Source: Flavobacterium sp. I-STPP5a (GTDB lineage Bacteria; Bacteroidota; Bacteroidia; Flavobacteriales; Flavobacteriaceae). From it: a DNA stretch of 64,000 nucleotides. Numbering within the stretch: the stretch's first letter is position 1; each line of letters starts with the position of its first letter. Location of the stretch: the NCBI RefSeq assembly GCF_009764685.1, contig NZ_VHLM01000078.1:1-64000 (forward strand), in the 5' to 3' direction. The position numbers and the translations under genes were made by a program. This document shows, piece by piece, positions 61,328 through 64,000 of the stretch. A model generated the notes under the pieces. That model did no database searches. It was not told where the DNA came from and was given only the letters and a program-made list of their open reading frames with translations.

Positions 61328-61975
61328 TTTAATCCCGTAGGCCAAATCGCCTGCATCTCCTAGTCCAGGAACGATATAGCTTTTCTCATTTAGCTTTTCA
61401 TCGAGTGAGGCAACCCATAAGTGACAAGTATCAGGCAATTGTTCTTGCAGGTAAGCAATGCCCTCTGGAGCGGCAATAACCACGGCAATGTGAATTTCTT
61501 TTGGTGTACTATTTTCCATTAGTTTATTGAAAACAGCTACTAGCGATTGTCCTGTAGCAAGCATAGGATCTACTAGAATTAAATTTTTTCCATTGAGGTC
61601 AGTAATGGCTTGGTATTGCACCAAAATATCAAATTCTTCATCATTGTTTGGGTGGTGTCGGTAAGCGGATACAAAACCGTTTTCGGCCTGATCAAAGTAA
61701 TTTAAAAAACCTAAATGCAATGGTAAACCTGCTCTAAGTACTGAACATAAAACAAGTTGATCTGCTATTTCAGTAGTTTTTTTTATTCCTAGAGGTGTTT
61801 GGATTTCAATATTAGTATACTCTAAATTTTTACTTAACTCGTATGCCATTATTTCACCAATACGTTCAATATTTCTTCGGAAACGCATGCTGTCGTTGTG
61901 TACAGTAACATTTCGAATTTGCCCTAAAAAGTGATTAAGGACACTGTTTTCCTCTGATAAATAATGAATTTGCAT
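61322..61975 (-). CDS. upp: Uracil phosphoribosyltransferase
   Basis: Salvages uracil with PRPP to UMP. 217 residues. Type I PRTase motif LILVDPMLATGQSLVAVFNK (about 128-147), SVLRAGLPLHLGFLNYF, and the uracil-binding C-terminal SYIVPGLGDAGDLAYGIKL. Complete. Single gene with convergent neighbour. Confidence 0.96.
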   Translation of the reverse strand: MQIHYLSEENSVLNHFLGQIRNVTVHNDSMRFRRNIERIGEIMAYELSKNLEYTNIEIQTPLGIKKTTEIADQLVLCSVLRAGLPLHLGFLNYFDQAENGFVSAYRHHPNNDEEFDILVQYQAITDLNGKNLILVDPMLATGQSLVAVFNKLMENSTPKEIHIAVVIAAPEGIAYLQEQLPDTCHLWVASLDEKLNEKSYIVPGLGDAGDLAYGIKL

Positions 61976-62034
61976 GGTTTTTTTTTTCGAATTAAACTTA
62001 GTACTTATTTTTTATGGTATAAAAGTATAAAAAG

Positions 62035-62042
62035 TATCTTTG
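62035..62042 (+). promoter_or_regulatory. -7 box (TATCTTTG) for the DUF4254 gene
   Basis: Consensus match 19 bases before ATG 62062. Confidence 0.55.
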
Positions 62043-62061
62043 TGTTTTAATATTTAAAGAT

Positions 62062-62667
62062 ATGTTTTCAAAAATAGCCTACTCCGTATTCGAGCAAAGC
62101 ATCAAGGATTATCACCAGTTTGATAACGTTGATCAACCTATAAACAATCCTTTCCCAAAGGATAAATTTGAACATTTGTTGTATCACAAAAACTGGATTG
62201 ACACCGTTCAATGGCATTTTGAGGATATTGTACGCGATCCAAACATTGATCCAGTTGCTGCTTTATCATTGAAAAGAAGAATTGATGCTTCTAATCAAGA
62301 GCGTACGGATATGGTGGAATATATAGACAGTTATTTTCTTCAAAAATACAGTCAAGTGATGGTTAAAGATCATGCCAAAATCAACTCCGAAAGTCCTGCT
62401 TGGGCGTTTGACCGTTTGTCTATCTTAGCATTAAAAATCTACCACATGCAAGAGGAGGCTACCCGTGCAGAAGCATCGCAAGACCACCGCGACAAATGCC
62501 AAGCTAAATTGAATGTGTTGTTAGAGCAGCGCACTGATTTGTCAACAGCAATTGATGATTTACTTACTGATATTGAAAAGGGAGATAAATTCATGAAAGT
62601 GTACAAACAAATGAAGATGTACAATGATGATGAATTGAATCCTGTTTTGTACCAAAATAAAAAGTAA
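62062..62667 (+). CDS. DUF4254 domain-containing protein
   Basis: 201 residues, helical, no signal or membrane part. The pattern LYHKNWIDTVQWHFEDIVRD and DPVAALSLKRRIDASNQERTD is the core of DUF4254, a Bacteroidota family usually adjacent to a GT9 glycosyltransferase gene, as here. Function unknown; a role in lipopolysaccharide core assembly is suggested only by context. Confidence 0.85.
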   Translation: MFSKIAYSVFEQSIKDYHQFDNVDQPINNPFPKDKFEHLLYHKNWIDTVQWHFEDIVRDPNIDPVAALSLKRRIDASNQERTDMVEYIDSYFLQKYSQVMVKDHAKINSESPAWAFDRLSILALKIYHMQEEATRAEASQDHRDKCQAKLNVLLEQRTDLSTAIDDLLTDIEKGDKFMKVYKQMKMYNDDELNPVLYQNKK

Positions 62668-62754
62668 AAAAGTATTTTGAACCATAAAGCTGTTAGGATT
62701 CATTAAATTTTCTTAATTTTCCTAATGGCTTAATGGTTTTTAAACAACAAATAT

Positions 62755-63810
62755 TTGTCAACTACTATCAAACATATAGCCGTCATGAGACTCTCTGCAA
62801 TGGGAGACGTCGCTATGACTGTTCCTGTTTTACGGGCTTTTGTAAAACAGTATCCACAAATTAAAATTACGGTTATTTCAAGACCGTTTTTCAAACCTTT
62901 TTTTGAGGGAATTCCCAATCTTTCTTTTTTTGCTTTTGATGAAATAGATCGGCACAAAGGATTTGTAGGGTTGTTGCGTTTGTTTAAAGACTTAAAAGGT
63001 TTAAAAATCGACGCCGTTGCAGATTTGCACAGTATATTGCGCTCTAAATTTGTTCGTGTATTTTTTGCCATGAGCGGAAAAAAAACAGCAGCAGTAGATA
63101 AGGGAAGAGCAGCAAAAAAAGCATTGACCCAACCCAAAAACAAAATATTTCAGCAACTGCCTACTATGTTTGAACGACACGTAAAAGTTTTTGAGCAACT
63201 AGGTTTTACCGTTTATATTACGGAACCTGAGTTTCCTGAAAAAGCAGTTTTGAGTCCTGAAATCTTAGAATTAATTGGGAAAAAAAATCAAAAACTGATA
63301 GGTATTGCTCCTTTTGCACAGTACGATTCTAAAGTTTATCCGCAGGATTTAATGCAGGAAGTAATTAATCAATTAGCATTGGATACAACCCAAACCATTT
63401 TGCTTTTTGGCGGAGGAAAAATGGAAATAGAACTCTTATATTCACTTGCATTGAATAAAGAAAATGTGATTGTAGTTGCAGGAAAAATTAAGTTTCAGCA
63501 GGAATTACAACTCATCAGTAACCTAAATGTAATGCTTTCTATGGACTCTGGAAATGCGCATATTGCGGCTATGCTTGGTGTAAAAGTCATTACACTTTGG
63601 GGCGCAACACATCCTTATGCGGGATTCTCACCTTTTAACCAGTCTTTAGAGAATACTTTGGTATCAGATAGGAATCTGTTTCCTAAATTACCAACTTCGG
63701 TTTATGGAAACAAAAAAGTAGTGGGTTATGAAAAGGCCATGCGCACCATTTCCCCAGAAGCTATTGTTTTAAAAATTAATGGTATTTTGGACAACCATTT
63801 AGAATTTTAA
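62755..63810 (+). CDS. Glycosyltransferase family 9 (heptosyltransferase-like)
   Basis: 351 residues. N-terminal IKHIAVMRLSAMGDVAMTVP with the GT9 motif RLSAMGD; GIAPFAQYDSKVYP; ILLFGGGKME; and the ADP-heptose-binding-type SMDSGNAHIAAMLGVKVITLWG. It would add a sugar to the lipopolysaccharide core. I accept TTG at 62755 as the start, because the next ATG (62785) would remove the first beta strand. Follows the DUF4254 gene by 87 bases. Confidence 0.88.
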   Translation: MSTTIKHIAVMRLSAMGDVAMTVPVLRAFVKQYPQIKITVISRPFFKPFFEGIPNLSFFAFDEIDRHKGFVGLLRLFKDLKGLKIDAVADLHSILRSKFVRVFFAMSGKKTAAVDKGRAAKKALTQPKNKIFQQLPTMFERHVKVFEQLGFTVYITEPEFPEKAVLSPEILELIGKKNQKLIGIAPFAQYDSKVYPQDLMQEVINQLALDTTQTILLFGGGKMEIELLYSLALNKENVIVVAGKIKFQQELQLISNLNVMLSMDSGNAHIAAMLGVKVITLWGATHPYAGFSPFNQSLENTLVSDRNLFPKLPTSVYGNKKVVGYEKAMRTISPEAIVLKINGILDNHLEF

Positions 63811-63984
63811 AGCAAAACACCCATCAAAAACCACCCATTTCAGATAAGTTTTCGTTTTTAACACGATGGTTTCCCAAAAGTGATTTCAATCTTTAGAAGT
63901 GCTTTGTGAATTACAATTGTAGTTTTTAAACGCATGGACTTTTTATGTAAGAATAAATTTAACATTAATATAACAAAAACGCAT

Positions 63985-63992
63985 TATTTTTG
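63985..63992 (+). promoter_or_regulatory. -7 box (TATTTTTG) at the window edge
   Basis: A consensus -7 box eight bases from the window end; probably serves a plus-strand gene outside the window. Confidence 0.4.
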
Positions 63993-64000
63993 CAGTAAGA

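Overview
The window is chromosomal DNA from a member of the Bacteroidota, most likely a Flavobacterium or a close relative. The evidence is low GC content, -7 promoter boxes of the form TAnnTTTG, a type IX secretion tail on the leucine-rich-repeat gene, and Flavobacteriaceae families such as HU-CCDC81/SPOR, DUF4175, head-GIN, DUF6427 and DUF6909.

Region 1 (1-4850) is accessory scrap. Two near-identical REP-associated tyrosine transposase (RAYT) genes face each other across a beta-propeller gene. Around them lie REP palindromes, 40-bp repeats, two remnants of one IS110-family transposase, and an orphan polymorphic-toxin C-terminus (no start codon) with its probable immunity gene. A small stem-loop repeat recurs here and sits at the start of the toxin remnant.

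Region 2 (4850-19400) holds a Tat/lipoprotein PhoD-type phosphatase, a leucine-rich-repeat T9SS substrate broken by an in-frame TGA, dprA, an HU/SPOR protein, a DUF2182-tyrosinase pair, a Pif1-like helicase with a C-terminal HTH, an OmpH/Skp-like lipoprotein and a methyltransferase. The tyrosinase appears to carry a LecA-like lectin domain inside its copper site B. Two copies of a structured RNA-like element lie in intergenic gaps.

Region 3 (19400-36470) has mnmG, ybeY, a DUF4175 membrane protein, gltX, an SPFH protein, glnS, folB, tRNA-Cys with a decaying tandem copy of its 3' end, a LysE exporter, a head-GIN protein, rnr and a DUF2007 protein. Five parS-like sites lie 38-39 bp apart between mnmG and ybeY, with outliers nearby. 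A 730-bp AT-rich gap at 35744-36473 has several DnaA-box-like 9-mers. Genes to its left are mostly on the minus strand and genes to its right mostly on the plus strand. I infer that this gap is the chromosomal replication origin.

Region 4 (36470-43680) is housekeeping: rpiB, DUF1294, tex, tatA, a short membrane protein, a GH3-like protein and a DUF6909-type protein. Region 5 (43680-58600) is a surface-polysaccharide locus: Wzz-like protein, rfbC, rfbD, flippase, polymerase, ligase-type protein, three glycosyltransferases, an FkbM methyltransferase, UDP-xylose synthase, an initiating phosphoglycosyl transferase and a convergent CapK/PaaK-type adenylating enzyme. Region 6 (58600-64000) has purD, small membrane proteins, upp, a DUF4254 protein and a GT9 heptosyltransferase-like gene.
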